In this document: positions 1-13,400 of the stretch, in pieces
How the letters are laid out: every line of letters starts with the position of its first letter
Numbering within the stretch: the first letter of the stretch is position 1
The notes under the pieces: model-generated
What the model saw: the letters and a program-made list of their open reading frames with translations, nothing else
Databases searched by the model: none
What the model was told of the DNA's origin: nothing
Program-made: the position numbers and the translations under genes
Source of the DNA: Arcuatula senhousia
Lineage: Eukaryota; Mollusca; Bivalvia; Mytilida; Mytilidae
DNA: 64,000 nucleotides
Assembly: GCA_963971305.1 (NCBI GenBank)
Contig: OZ020305.1
Coordinates: 46,709,750-46,773,749 of the forward strand
Reading direction: 5' to 3'

Positions 1-44
1 AAGCCATAATTTTAACTATTGATTTCTGAATATCATGATTATAG

Positions 45-3000
45 AGATACAGTCCAACCAGCGGAAGTAGTTATGCTAGACCATAAAGCCCCTGAGATGG
101 AAACAGATGTTGATTTTGATGATAGGTAATGCCATACTAGTTCTTTAGTGTCAATAAAAAGCAAAACTCATTTAACTGACTACATGTATATAGTTTCAGC
201 ACTTTTTTCAAAATGCTTATTTAAACTGAACTGATTTTTATTTCAGTCATTACTGAGTGTATGTTTATCAAAAATGGAAAACAATTTGTAACAAATTAGC
301 TACTACTATACATAGGCTTTTGGTATTAAGTTTGGGGCTTCAGATAGAGGTCTGGTATGGTGGGATGTGTTTCTAGGTCTGTCACTCGCCCACTTCCTCA
401 CTATTTATAATATTTGCCACTCAGCAGGGGTGTAGAGGGCAGGAACCCCATTCTTGTTATTACTAGAATTATTATTCATTAAGCATTGTTAAACATTGAA
501 ATATGAGCCAGTTTAGAAGTAAGAATTATTTTTCAATACTCTCAAAATGCTTGAATTATTCTATTTTTCATATTATTTATTTTTTAGCTATCAACCTATA
601 TTAAATGGTGAAGATGGTGATATTCATGGGGATCAAGACAACACAAACATTCTGATTCAGACAGAACAAAAGTAATATTTTGTCAAATTTCACTTAGAGA
701 AAATTCAGGTTATGAATGGTGAATGCCAGGGGGCAGGTACACAGACGGGGAAAATACTTTTGTAACAGCTTCCTCAGCAAGTACTTATCACAGCCTTTTG
801 ATATTTGGTATGAGGCATCAGCATTAGGTCCCATAATGTGGCATTTTATTTCAGGTCGGTCGCTCATCTACTTCCTGTTTGCCGACTTAGTTAATTTTTG
901 GCATTAATGGTGAATAGTAGAAAATTTTCATACCAGTTTTCTAAACAACTACTTATCAGAGATACATGTACTTGATATTTGGTATGCAGCATCAGCATGG
1001 GCTCCCATAATGGGATTTCATGACTGTCCCTTGCTTACTTCCTGTTTTAAGTATCATTGACAGTCCATGATACTAAAAAAAAAAATCAGATGTGTGCACT
1101 TGATTACTGTGAAATTATTGCACTGAAAACTTGTTGAATGTTGATTTTTTTTTAATTACCAATAAAAAAAAATATTATATACTTTCAATTTTGCTACTAT
1201 CTACATCTAGTTTCATATAAGACTTGCCTTAGCAGGCTCGTCTGATACTCACCTAGATATAGATAGTATCAAAATGTAAAGTACATACCGGGTAATATTC
1301 TATATTTACCAAGATACATAAAGAATGAAAAAAATGTTTACTCTCAGAATGATAATTAGTATTTGTCAGAAATAATGTTGTATTTTGGTATGTTTTCAGT
1401 AATCATAATACAGAAAGTGAAGAAATTGGAGATGCAGGTGTCCAAATAGAAAATGGGTAAATTGAAACAATAACATATATAAAATATTTTTCAATATTTT
1501 GGGTTCCTGTCATTTATTTTATCGGTAATTAGTACATTTTTCCTTTGATGTGTACTGGCTGATAAAGTCTGTCTCACGAACAGGTGTGTATCACCGAAAT
1601 TATTGGGTCAGTACGTTATGTCACAATTAATTACTGATAAAGAGAATATATGACTTTTTGATTTTGAGATCGACTTTATCACTTGTTTTTTGGTTCACCC
1701 TTCGGGTTCACCAAAACAAGCGATAAAATCGATCTCAAAATAAAAAAGTCCTATATTCTATATGTAACTTCAAATCCTGTTTGTAATTTACAAAAAGGGA
1801 CTTCCCCACCTATGTGATGAGGTTATTTATCTGCTAAAGGTCAGTGGTTTCCTCCAAGTACTCAGGTTTCCTCCACCACTAAATCTGACCGCCCTACAAG
1901 ACCCAGGTGCTTCCATAAAGGGTGTTAAACACCAACACACACACATTCAGGGTAAATTGAACACAGTGAAAAATAAAGACAATCTTTTTTCTTGCTTAAA
2001 TGTTAAGCTCAATGAGCTCTTCTTTATTATAGAATTGTTATTCCTCAAACCCTAAAATATGCCAGGGAGCAATTCAAGTTCATGAGAGCCTCTTGTTACT
2101 GAGTATTGTGATATTCACTGCTTTAATTGTGTTGCTACTGTTGAGATGTGCATATCCACTTACAAAAATAGAAATAGTTAGTAAATTAATAGTATAGTAA
2201 GAACTGGTCATGTTGAAGACTACTTGCTGTTTTCCGTTGTGATTTTTTGAATTGCTGTTTGTTTATGTTTGTTGTGTCGCCTACACTTATTCCACATCTC
2301 AATATCGTCTATTCATTTAATATAAATTAATATACATGATTTTATATTCTATTTAAGGGAACAGTCAGATTTTGGAATGACAGTTTGTGCTGATCATGGT
2401 TGGCAAAAGAGAGGTTTTGATAGTCTCACAGGTAAGGCCATACCAGTAATAACTTCTTGGTTCTCTTAATTTCTTGAACTCTTGGCATAGGTAAAAGTGA
2501 TCTACCTGCCCCAAAATTTTGAAGAAGTTATCACCCCCTTTTCTGTTTTTTTTTTACTACTTAAAGCTGCTAAAAATATATGTAAAATTTAAATTGCATA
2601 TTGCTAAGCACACCAAGATCTTATTTTGAATATATTTTAACTAGATCATTCCTTTTAGGAGTTATTTCCCTTAGAACATAAAATTGATTATTTTCACAGC
2701 CTCTCCATATTTTGAAAACCATCACCAAGACAAAAAATTAAATACAATATTATTAAGCTAGAAGTTGAGTTCTAATACTAGTAAATTAAAGTTTTTAAGT
2801 AATCCCTTTAACATAAATATAGCTGGTTTTGTCTTACAGCTGGCAAATCATAGAAAATATATTTAAAAAAAGCTTTCAATTGCTAACATTTTCAGCCAAT
2901 TAAACTCAATATTTTTCTGCATTAATCAAGTTAATCACTGGTGTCAGCTAACCCTTAAGTTTCTCCTTATCACCTCACATTATTTTTATTGCATTCAGGT

Positions 3001-6000
3001 TGTCTTCCCCTTCTTTTAACTTTTTACCATAATTGTTTGTACAGGCCATACTTTTTTAATGAGTAAACGTGAGTATGGAAACAAAATTGTTAAAGTTGTC
3101 GTTAAACATAGAACCTGTGCTACTTGTAAATGGTGGAAACGTAATAGACCTGGAAGGAAGCCGAAACCCCACAGATGTGTGTGGAATCACAGAGGGTCTG
3201 CTAGAATGATGGAAAGTAGGGCAGGATTGGAAGCAATCAGTGAAATGATGGAGCAGGGAACACCAGTGAAGACTATTGAAGGTGATGGAGATAATACCTT
3301 AGTATCAAGACTTAAATCAGAACTGGGCTTGACTGTACGAAAGAAGCTTGATCGTAACCATTCCATCAAAAACATAGTTTCACGAATTTATGATATAAAG
3401 AAGAGTAAGGCTGCAAACATCAGTGGGCAAGTGATAAGGCATCTTACCAAATCACTTAAGTATGTTTTTGCCAAAAATCAAGGAGACACAGAGGGTCTTA
3501 AAGAGAATCTAATAGCATTAGTTCCCCATCAGTTTGGTGACCATAGTATGTGCAAGCCAAGGTTTTGTGGCTATAAAAGAAAGCCTGGAGAAAAATACCA
3601 TCACAGAAGTTTGCCTTACAAAGCTCCACTTAAGGATGCTGTTCTAAGAAAGAAGCTTGAAGGGATCTTTGAGATAGTTATTGCCAAGGCAGCAGTATAC
3701 TCCGACCTAGGTTCCAGCCAAGCGTGTGAACATGCCAACCGAGCTGCCTCTTTGCGTGCTCCTAAGCACCTGCATTATGGAGAAAGTGAAAGTCTAGACT
3801 ATAGAGTAAAAGCTACAGCAGCATGCATAAATGAAGGAAGAAATTACTTGTCTGAGGTTAAAAAGCTGGATTGATTGATTGTTTGGTTGATGACTTAAAA
3901 AAATATCAGGGTTGCCACACATCCATGAAACCAGGAAAAAGTTTTTGATTTTTTTTTTCATACTAAAACATATCTTTAAAAAAAAATTTGCAAAAAAAAT
4001 CATTGAACTTTACACAAACTTAATCTTTTGAAGCTAAAACACTGTTAAGCCATGCTTTAAGACTTTATCTACTGAAAATGGTGGCAGCCCTGGACTTTTT
4101 GTGAATTGACTTTTTGTTTCTTTATCATTACTTTATTATGCCCAATCTAATTAAGTAGTATGATATATCGCAGTCTACAAAATTAGCCAGTAAAAGTCCT
4201 TTGGGCAAGAGGAATTTTTTATTGTTTCATAGAGTAAGGACTTGAAATGTAGGATTCAGGCCTGAATTTGAAATTATATTTCCAAGACTGATATATGGAT
4301 TGAATCTTTCAAATGAAAATTTCCAAAAGACATATTTCCTCATTTCACAACATTTGGCACAGACCAATATTTTTGCTTATTTTTGCAAATACATTGAAAT
4401 ATAAATTACGCAATTTCATAATAATTAACTTGTAGATGTTTTGAGTTGATCTTAAACTTATAACATTTTCTTTTTTTAGACTTTCAAGAAACATGGACTT
4501 TCACCAGGAAGCCACACAGTCACTTATAACTTAAAAAAAGATCTGGAACGCGAAAAAAGAAAACAAGTTTCCTGCTTACCAGAAACTAAACTTCGTCGGC
4601 TGAAATTGAAAGAGGAAAGGGCAACATCAAAAGGATCCTTTGAAGCTTCTGAAGGAGCAACTTATGAAGCAGGTTAGCAGTTTTATTAAGATAAAAAATT
4701 ACTCCCTGAAACCGGTTGTGTGTTTTGAGACAAATATAAATCTATTGAAAGGGATGATTTCGCCATAGTGATTAATTGTAATTTGTTTTAAAGAAAGAAA
4801 TTTCAAAGACAGTTTGTCACCACTCAACACATTATTGACATATAATATGGTAAACAGAATTTGCACCTGGCTAAAAGAGTAAAAAACTATCACTGCATGC
4901 CTCTTTTATATCTTTTGTTATAAGGTAACAATCTTTACGCCTTGCTATATATACATGTATTCAAAAAAATGTATCAATAATATGATTTAGTTCGAAAATT
5001 GTCTAATTTATTTGATATGATTTTTAGAAATTAGTATGGGAGATAGAGCTGATGATATTGACATGATACCTGAGGCCATACCAAAGCCATTATTCTCTAA
5101 AGTGGAGGTTACAGACAGATCATCATTTATCCTAGTAGATTTAGAAACAACAGATCTGAGTATGTTTTACTGAATACGCATAATGTGAACCTAATAAATT
5201 TTCAAATACATCTAGTGGTGATAAAAATATCATAATTATACAATGTTAGGCACCATGTCCATCAGAAGCAATTATATATTTGCTGCCCCCAAGAGACATT
5301 TTTTTCATTGTTGAACAATTTTTTTCCCAATAGTTTAATCACAAACTTGTATCATGCAAGTGGTTTTCTTTCACAATTACATGTATCAAATTTTCATTAT
5401 TTAAGTTGCAAACATTTAGAGGGCCAATTTTCACATGCAAATTAGCAAAATATTACTTATATGGTATAGACTATGTAGTTCAATGGAAACTAAATAAAAC
5501 AAAATAAGCATTGAATGTTGAATTAAAAATACAAGATAAAACAGTACCCAGTTTTCAAAAAGAACAATGTGTACTATGAAGAAACTCCAATCTGAACTAA
5601 ACTATGGAAATTGTAGTCTAAGGCAGAAGGTCTTGCTGGTACATTATGGTCATGTCAAAAATGATGTCAGGGAAGGCTGGAGTTGGTAAAAAAAGACAAA
5701 ATCTAATACAAACTCGCTTTAATTTAAACTTATGAATGGTCTTGATTATACATTTATTTTTTCTTTCTTTTAGTTCGCAAAAATGTTATACCACATATTA
5801 CCCAGCTCGCTGCAATGGACCATGCAACAGGAAACCAGTTTTCACAATATATTATTCCAAAGATGCCAATATCAGCAGGTGCAGAAGATATTACTGGAAT
5901 AGTTTATGATGGAGGCAAACTTTCTGTAAAGGGCAAAACTGTTCCAGCAGTTTCTATATCACAAGCTTTTTCAGACTTTTTTGCTTGGATGAAACGCTAT

Positions 6001-6609
6001 CATTTTGAAAATCCTGTCCTTGTAGCCCATAATGGGAAAAACTTTGACTTCCGTGTTTTGACAAAGGCGGCTGAAAACTGTAACATGATTGAGCAATACC
6101 TACAAAATTGTATGGCCTGTGTTGACTCTATAGCTGTTATGAAAGCTAAAATCCCCAAATTACCACGATATTCAGAGGCATTTTTGGTCAACCATTTATG
6201 TAAAACTGACTATAATGCTCATAATGCTGTAGATGATGTGGTAATGCTCCATGAAATTCTTGTCAAAGCGAATGTAAATTCAGATGACTTACTGAAGAAT
6301 TCTTATCCACCAAATGCACATATTCTTCAAGATAAATTTAACCAGGCAAAAACATCGAATTTGCCTAGCCTCCACTGTCTAATTGCAAAAGGTATATTGA
6401 AAATGAACACTGCTGAGAATATTGCTGGCTCTGGCTTGAACATGAGGCACCTTAAACTCATTTGGCAACGTAGTGGTGAAGATGGACTTCAAGATATTCT
6501 AACAGCAAAGAATACTATTGGGAAACCACGAGTTTCTAGTGACAAGAAACTAACAGCTGCTATAGCACAGAGGCTTTCAGAGATGTTCACTGAAGACCAA
6601 ACACTGTAA
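45..6609 (+). CDS. Mutator-like transposase domain fused to DEDDh exonuclease (5' partial)
   Basis: Exons 45-125, 588-671, 1400-1456, 2358-2431, 3045-3856, 4480-4672, 5028-5159 and 5774-6609 all have AG/GT borders and matching phases, giving one 755-residue reading frame to the TAA stop; the start lies upstream of the window. Residues 1-74 are acidic linkers. Residues ~80-370 match the Mutator-like transposase domain of animal proteins: ADHGWQKRG (D86), a Cys cluster (C123, C126, C143) and EGDGDNTL (D179, D181). Residues ~467-640 are a DEDDh 3'-5' exonuclease: LVDLETTDL (D471, E473), AHNGKNFDF (D569) and HNAVDD (H627, D632), so all catalytic residues are present. The remaining ~110 residues are unassigned. 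I see no terminal inverted repeats at its edges, and the introns plus intact frame suggest a host-like, perhaps domesticated gene; that is inference. An AATAAA at 6692-6697 may end the transcript. Confidence 0.85.
740..1065 (+). repeat. Two degenerate ~168 bp direct repeats in an intron
   Basis: A segment with ACTTATCA, GATATTTGGTATG, CATCAGCAT, CCCATAATG and ACTTCCTGTTT occurs from about 783 and again from about 951. Related text with the ACTTCCTGTTT motif recurs at about 340-400, 7740-7830 and 14640-14870, so this is probably part of a dispersed repeat. Confidence 0.5.
1644..1759. repeat. Near-perfect ~55 bp-arm inverted repeat (hairpin)
   Basis: The left arm (GAATATATGACTTTTTGATT...) is complementary to the right arm (...ATAAAAAAGTCCTATATTC), with the centre at GGTTCACCCTTCGGGTTCACC. 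It sits in the intron between exons 1400-1456 and 2358-2431. It could be a short foldback element; no target duplication was identified. Confidence 0.75.
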
Positions 6610-9600
6610 AGATTTGCTAAAACTGCTTTTATGGATCTTTCAACTGTTTTTTTTGCACGCAATAATGCAAAGTATTATAAATGTATCTTCTAATAAAAAG
6701 GGATGGTGTATGCTTAAATGTTAAAAGAATAAGTTTGACATCGATATTTTATGCTTTCTTAGATATTATAATTTAAAGCTTTAAATTTCAAATGTTTTTG
6801 AAGCAAAATCTCATTAATACACAAGATATTGTAAAAAAATATCATTTAGCAAATGGAACTTTGTAAACCGATCTAAAGTGTATAATTGTACAAACTGTTT
6901 TTTATTGTGGTAAGACTAAGATTTCATGTATGAAATACTCTATATTTTATGTCATGTTAGTACTGGTACATAATGTATGTTCATTATTGGTGTCAGAATG
7001 ACTTGTAAAGAAATGCAGTTTTATGTTGTGTAATTACAAATAAGATCATTGATTACATTGCTTTATTTCTACATTCCATTTATTCTTATTTCTACTGATC
7101 AAAGCTGCATTGTAAGTAAATCAAATTCTGTTGTAATGACATATTCGATAAGTGAAAATATTATATTCAGATCTGTTCTTCAGCTTTTATATGTATCATA
7201 TTTCTGGTGTCAGTTTGAGTCAAGTTTATAAATATATTCAATATTTACTTTTTTCAATTTTACAAATTTGGTACAAAAATGTTATTACTTTGAGACAAAC
7301 TAATTTACAACTTGTTAAAAGAAGGGGGTGGGGGGGGGAAGATTTGTAGAACAGGATGCAATCCTCTGGCGCACTCTGAAAGGTCGTAAGGTTGCAAGTC
7401 CCTGGCGTGGATGAAATAAGCCCGCAAACTTTGCCTGCTACAAGTCTAGATATATAAAACTTATAAGTTTTGAATGGCTTGATAAAAATTTGATCTATAA
7501 TTAATGTTAAAAAATAAAACATTAACTTGATTCAGATTTTCAAAATTAGAAGTAGTGGTAATATTTATTTTTTATTTCATTGTTTGACAATACTGTATAA
7601 ATATACAACATGTAAGTGCAATAATTGATAACATATTTTTATAAATGAAAGTAATAATTTATGCAGTTTTGATTTCTTAACTGCATGCCTCTCTAATTAA
7701 AAAAAAAAATAGTCATGTTGTCTTTAATTATAGTCCCACATGTAAGAGAGGGGCTATTGCATTCAACTTCATGTCCATCTGTCTGTCTTCATATTTTTTA
7801 CAATATCAGTTGTTCATCTATTTCCTGTTTTCCTAGTTGACTTAGATTATTCAAATAACAATTTTCATGGCCCAACCATGGCCACGTATGTGTTTTACCC
7901 TTGTCTGTCCATATGCACGTCCGTAACACTTTGGTAAAGGTCCATTCCTCGGACACTAGATGTTGGGGGTCAATGATATTTCACCACTAGATGTGTCTTG
8001 GGTAAGGTGACACCATCCAATAGAAATTGAGTCACTGTAGTGTAACCTATATTTTATGCATGAATGACGTCAGTTAAGTTCTTGGTTAAGGTTCATAACT
8101 TGAAAACTAGATGTTGGGGGTTAATGATATTTCACCTCTAGATAAGGCTTGGGTAAGGTGACACCACCCACTAGAAATTAGGTCACTGCAACCTATATTT
8201 TACACATGAATGACTTTGGTTAAGATCCATGTCTTGGATACTACACTTTGAGGTCAATGGTATTTCACCACTAGATGAGTCTTGGTAATACAGCATCACC
8301 CACCAGAAATTAGGTCACTGCAACCTATACTTTACTCGTGCACACTTTTGATTTATTTCTTGGTACCGGTCCATATCCCAGGTGTAATACACATTGGGGC
8401 TCAATGATATTTTAGGAAAGGGAGGCCATCCTGTGGGTCATAGACACATTTTATAGTTTGGTACACTTCTTTACCATCGTGAGTTCTACCATACTTTCCT
8501 TTCCAGGTCTTTCACAACATTTATCTTTTGGTTATTGAATAACTGAGTCAGGGTATACTTAGCACCACCTTGTGCAATTTTCTTTATTAGGGCCCTGAAT
8601 CAAGGATGCCGAGGACAGGCTATATAGATTTCACTTTGATTTTGTTTTTGTTTATGTTTGTGGACACTATAACAGAAAAAAGTTATAACAACATTACCGA
8701 ATTTGGAGATAGACAAAACAAGGCAGACATACAAAGGAAATTGAAGACCGCAATGGTCCTGACTTAGTTCATGCATTCATAGGAAAATGGGTGGGGGGAG
8801 TGCTAAACCACGGTTTTGGCAAGAAACCTCACTACTCTATTGTGACAGATCTGAAATTTAAGGCAGTGATTTAGTAAAATTTGCACACTAAAATGTCACA
8901 AGTATTTATTAATAATTTGTGAAAAAAGTTGAATTTTTTGCTTCCAGTCACTTTGCTGACTGAGTCAGTATTCTACTTTTTTCTGACAAAACAATGAATT
9001 ATTAAGTAAGGGTCCATATGGTTTGATTTGATACTGACAAAGGCCGTTAAATGGTCAATATAACCCTCGTTGTATTCAGGGAAAATGCAGAAATGAAAAC
9101 CGAATTCAAGTAAGGAAAAAAGGTAAAATTTTGCTATTTTCACTTCTTGTGACCTTGACCTTTGACCTTCTGATTTTTTTTCGGGGATAATAGACACTTG
9201 GTCTGCTACATTATGTCATATGCCAGTAAGCAACGTAAGTTTAAACCATAATTTCAATAAGACACATGTATAATAGAAGCATATTCAGCAAAAATCTGTA
9301 AATTGTCTATTGCAGTCTATTTTTAGTAACACTAATATTGATACTTAAGGACTTATTACTACACAACGACACGGTAAAAGTGTCTAAAAAAATTACAACA
9401 GAGAAAACAAAACAAGAGGTTAATTTTATGTGAAAATTGAGCTGCTGTTATAAATACTTCAAAAGAAATAATCAAAATTGAAATTTAAGGCAACAACAGG
9501 TAATTCCCAAAAATCTATTTTTAGTAACAAAACAATTAGTCTTAAAATTGAATGATTAACTTTTTACATTTTGGTTTGCTGGGGTAATGTTTATTAAAAT

Positions 9601-10478
9601 ATACTGTTTCTTTTTAGCAAAACAGATAAATTCATACTCAATGGATCTTTTTGATATTGTATCTCATTTTCACCCCTCAGGTAGGGGTTTTTAGACAAAA
9701 AGGGGGGATAATAAAATTGACCTTTATGCACTAATGATGAATATTTTGCGGATTTTTATTTCATAAAACAATTCCACATTAACCTCTTTGTTAAACAAGT
9801 GAAAAAAAATTTTTCCATTTCCATTGTTATATTTTGGCCTATTATGGGCCGGATACCTTAAATAAAGAAATGTGTTTTACATGCTTAGATTTACTGTTAT
9901 CCAACGTAATATTTAGTGGGGACATGGACATTAAACATTATTTTATTCAAATTAATCAAACCCTATGCAGGAAATGACAATTAACAGTAATGATTTGAAA
10001 CCGTACTTAAACAGACACAGTTTTTAATAGAAATTTCTGGAGTGTGTGGGTGTGACTGTGCATCTGCTAGTTTTACTGTAAGCACTCTCATAACTATAAT
10101 TCTCATCAGATATTTGTAATATGTATACTCTTTGTTTGTACTTTTGATAAACCTTCAATAAGTAAGAGGTTCAGTCATAGTTGACAATTTATATGGAAGT
10201 TATGAAATGTCTTTTGACTAAATATCAAGTATGAAGCAGGTGCCTTTAATGACTTTCAATTTTTTAAGAGGCTATAAAAGAAGCAGCCATAAGTATAATA
10301 TAATGAAAATCACATGACACGACACTTACCAAAACAGAATACTGTAAAAATCAATGGTGTCAAAAAAAAAAAAACAACAAAAAACCCCAACCTAGTGATT
10401 AAAAAAAACCACCATAATATAAGATAACCATTTGTTGTTAATTTCACCTTTTTCATGCTTTTTGTTTGTATTTTTCAG
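6610..10478. other. Non-coding stretch between exonuclease-fusion gene and SLC49-like exons
   Basis: I find no convincing exon here. It holds the 3' flank of the fusion gene, a G-run at 7325-7338, the ~150 bp repeat family at 7869-8470, and unassigned AT-rich sequence. The missing N-terminal exons of the downstream transporter were looked for and not recognised. Confidence 0.5.
7869..8470 (+). repeat. Dispersed repeat of ~150 bp units, copy 1
   Basis: Units carry GATGTTGGGGGTCAATGATA, TTTCACCACTAGATG, TCTTGGGTAAGG and GAAATTAGGTCACTG, repeated about three times with decay. It begins near GGCCCAACCATGG and ends near ATAGACACATTTTATAGTTTG. A second copy with the same start, order and end lies at 49037-49695, so this is a defined interspersed element with internal tandem units, not local slippage. 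Confidence 0.75.
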
Positions 10479-13400
10479 GTTGCAAGATTAAGAGATCAGA
10501 ATGTTTTAGCTGCCACATTTATAACATTATTTGGAATGTTTGGTTTTGCTATGTATCCTATATGTATGGAGATGGCAGTAGAAGTTACCTACCCTGTTGC
10601 CGAGGCAACAAGTTCAGGGTTACTAGTTGTCTCAGGGTATGTTTTCAGTTAATTAAGAATTAACTGTAATAATTTTTATTGAACTATAAACTAAATTTTT
10701 CATTGTGCACATTTAATAATCCGAGAAGCAGATTATGTAAAATGTGCACCATAAAAAATTTAGATTATGGCTTCTATAAACCAAACAGTTATTTATAGCT
10801 TCTACAACGCAATCGAGTTGATTATGGAATTTTTGCATAAAGGGAAATAAATTTGATTATATTAATGGCGAGGCTTGCCGAGGGATTAAAATATCAAATT
10901 TATTTCCTGAGATGTTAGAAATTCGATAATCACCGAAAATTTAGTTGTATAAGGTTTTTCTCTAATGTCTGCAGGTAAAAAATTGCAAAAGGTTGTTCAT
11001 CAATTGCACTTGAAATTACACTGAGTACAAAATTTCATTAGAGGTGAGAAATATTTTTCCACAACTGGTTGAGAAGTTGATAAATCGGATGAAAATTAGA
11101 GAATACAGTTTTAAATACTTATAAATAAATTTATTGATATATTAGGTGCCAAAATTTAGTTAGATATTTTTTTTTCCACTCAAATATGTAAAAATCTGTT
11201 AATTAAATCTGCATATATTATTAGTATCAATCACATTGCATGTGGTGTCTGTGCAACTGCAAAGTGTATTTTAACTTCATTGTTGTATTCTGGTTTAAAC
11301 TGGATTTTGATAAACTTTTTTTACAATATTAGGCATAGCTTAAATGATTGTTAACCCAATCAAATTCTTTCTACTTATTAAAAGTTTATGAGAATATGAA
11401 CCCAATTTTCTTTCAATGCAAATGTAACTAATATTTTTCTAAAATTTATTTATAGAAATAAAAAGATGTGAAAAGTTTGCTCCTGTTTTACAACTTTGTT
11501 TTTAGAATTTTATTTTTATTTACATGTATTAATTACTTTATGTGCATGGGAATTGTTTGAAAATGTTTAAAAAAAAACCCATAAATTACCAATAAGCCAT
11601 AATGGTGAATTTGTGTAAACAATGAATACTATAGATAAATAAAGATTAAAGATAACATGTGACCAAACAACCTTTGCAATTCACTTATCACCACTTATTG
11701 GTGAGTTTGTTTGTTGATGAATCAAATTTTCACCAGTGGTCAATCAAAAGGTACAATTTTTAAATTTGTTAGTTGCTTTTCTATGTACTAAATTTAAAGT
11801 TAATATTTACATATGATTTGTTGTCTATTTATATATTTTCATTTTTGTTTCAGACAAGTTCAAGGGATTATAATAGTTTTAGTATTACAGTTTTTGGCCC
11901 AGCCATTATCACCAGATGATTTAGCTCTGGGAACAGGTTGTTCGGGAGGTGAGTTATATCACTAAATTCAAATTATATATTCCAGGGTAAGATAAGTTGG
12001 ATTTTTAAAAAAATTATCTGAAATAAGGGGGAGATAATTTGTGATTTAATATAAATGGGACAATCTTAAGGTTACAAAAATATGAGTGATTATTGATATT
12101 CAAAAGTCGAAGAAAAATATGATAAAGTCCAGGATAATTCAAAAATTTCACAATAGAAGATAATGAGATGTAAAATAAGTGTACACGACACACAACCTAC
12201 ATTATAGACGATATTTAAAAAAAATCCACAATGGAAAACAGTCAGCAGCCTTCAATGTGACCAGTGGTCTCTGCTCGCTGTTTTTCAATTGGCCCAGGAT
12301 TGAAAATAAACTACATATGATTCAAGCCCAACCCTAAAGTGCAATAAAGACCCTCAAAAAACATTTAACATAAATTCAACGAAAAACAAACATAAGCTTT
12401 GATAAAGATTTCTGGCTTATTTGTTTTATTTATTATGTTTTTCTCTCATTTGTCTTAATTCAAGGTAGATTGGATGTCTAGAAAGTTATCCTAGAATTTT
12501 CTAAAATTTTAGCCACAGTTAGCCCTAAACTGGTACTTTAAATCTCAATGATAAAATTAAAAGTTCACCATAAGAAGTTTTGTAGAAAAAACTTTGAAAA
12601 ATGCATGATTTTAGTACTTTTTATATAGAATCAATTGGGAAAATTCAAATTTCTTTTACCTACAAAAATCTACACCATAAATTTTTCATAAAATTTGTGA
12701 AAATCTTCGTTATGTGACCATCAAAATTTTTGAAGAAAGTGAAAAATGAGTTTCCCTACTAGTTCTATATAAATTATCTCCCTTTAAAAGTATGGGAAAA
12801 TATTGAAAAGTTGCAAAGAAGGGGTATTTTGGCCGCGTTCGAAGTTCCCTCCCTAGGCAGCCTGGGTAGATTATTTTTCCTGGGTTGAAATATAAAACAG
12901 AACGCGGGTGACCTCTGTTTTGTATGGGTCAATGATCTTTTTAACAAACAATAGTGTACATTCGGAACAACCTAGGTATAATACGTCATTACCCAGATTG
13001 TTCTCGTTCTGCCCCAGTCAGCTACATTTTTCCTTCTTGGGGCACCCTGGGTTTGAATGTCGAACGCAAGCTATATCAATTTTTTTGTTGTAATTATCAA
13101 TTTTGATGTTATCTAGACCAATAGGAATCTATAAGAATATCAAGCATTATAAATTTTAAAGTTATGATAAATGTGCAAAAAAGATGCTCAGTGAAAGACA
13201 GCCCATCGACCTTGATATTATTGTCATGTGAACTTGATTTGGTACATGTACCAATTTATGTTACGTCACTACAGACCTACATGTCTATTTAGGTAGTACA
13301 TGTATAGTCACAATGTTTAACTCCCCAGTCAGTTATTTTACCTTTAGACCTTAGAGCTGGGAGTGTGTGTAAGATTGTTTTAGTGTTAAGGAGTTAAAAA

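Noticed and set aside
8973..9197. 74-codon minus-strand ORF
   Set aside because: Overlaps a repeat-like GACCTTGACCTTTGACC stretch and has no family match.
9616..9680. Possible small exon between TTTTTAG and CAGGTAGG
   Set aside because: Open and flanked by splice-like sites, but the ~21 residues match no transporter or other family, and one such stretch is expected by chance.
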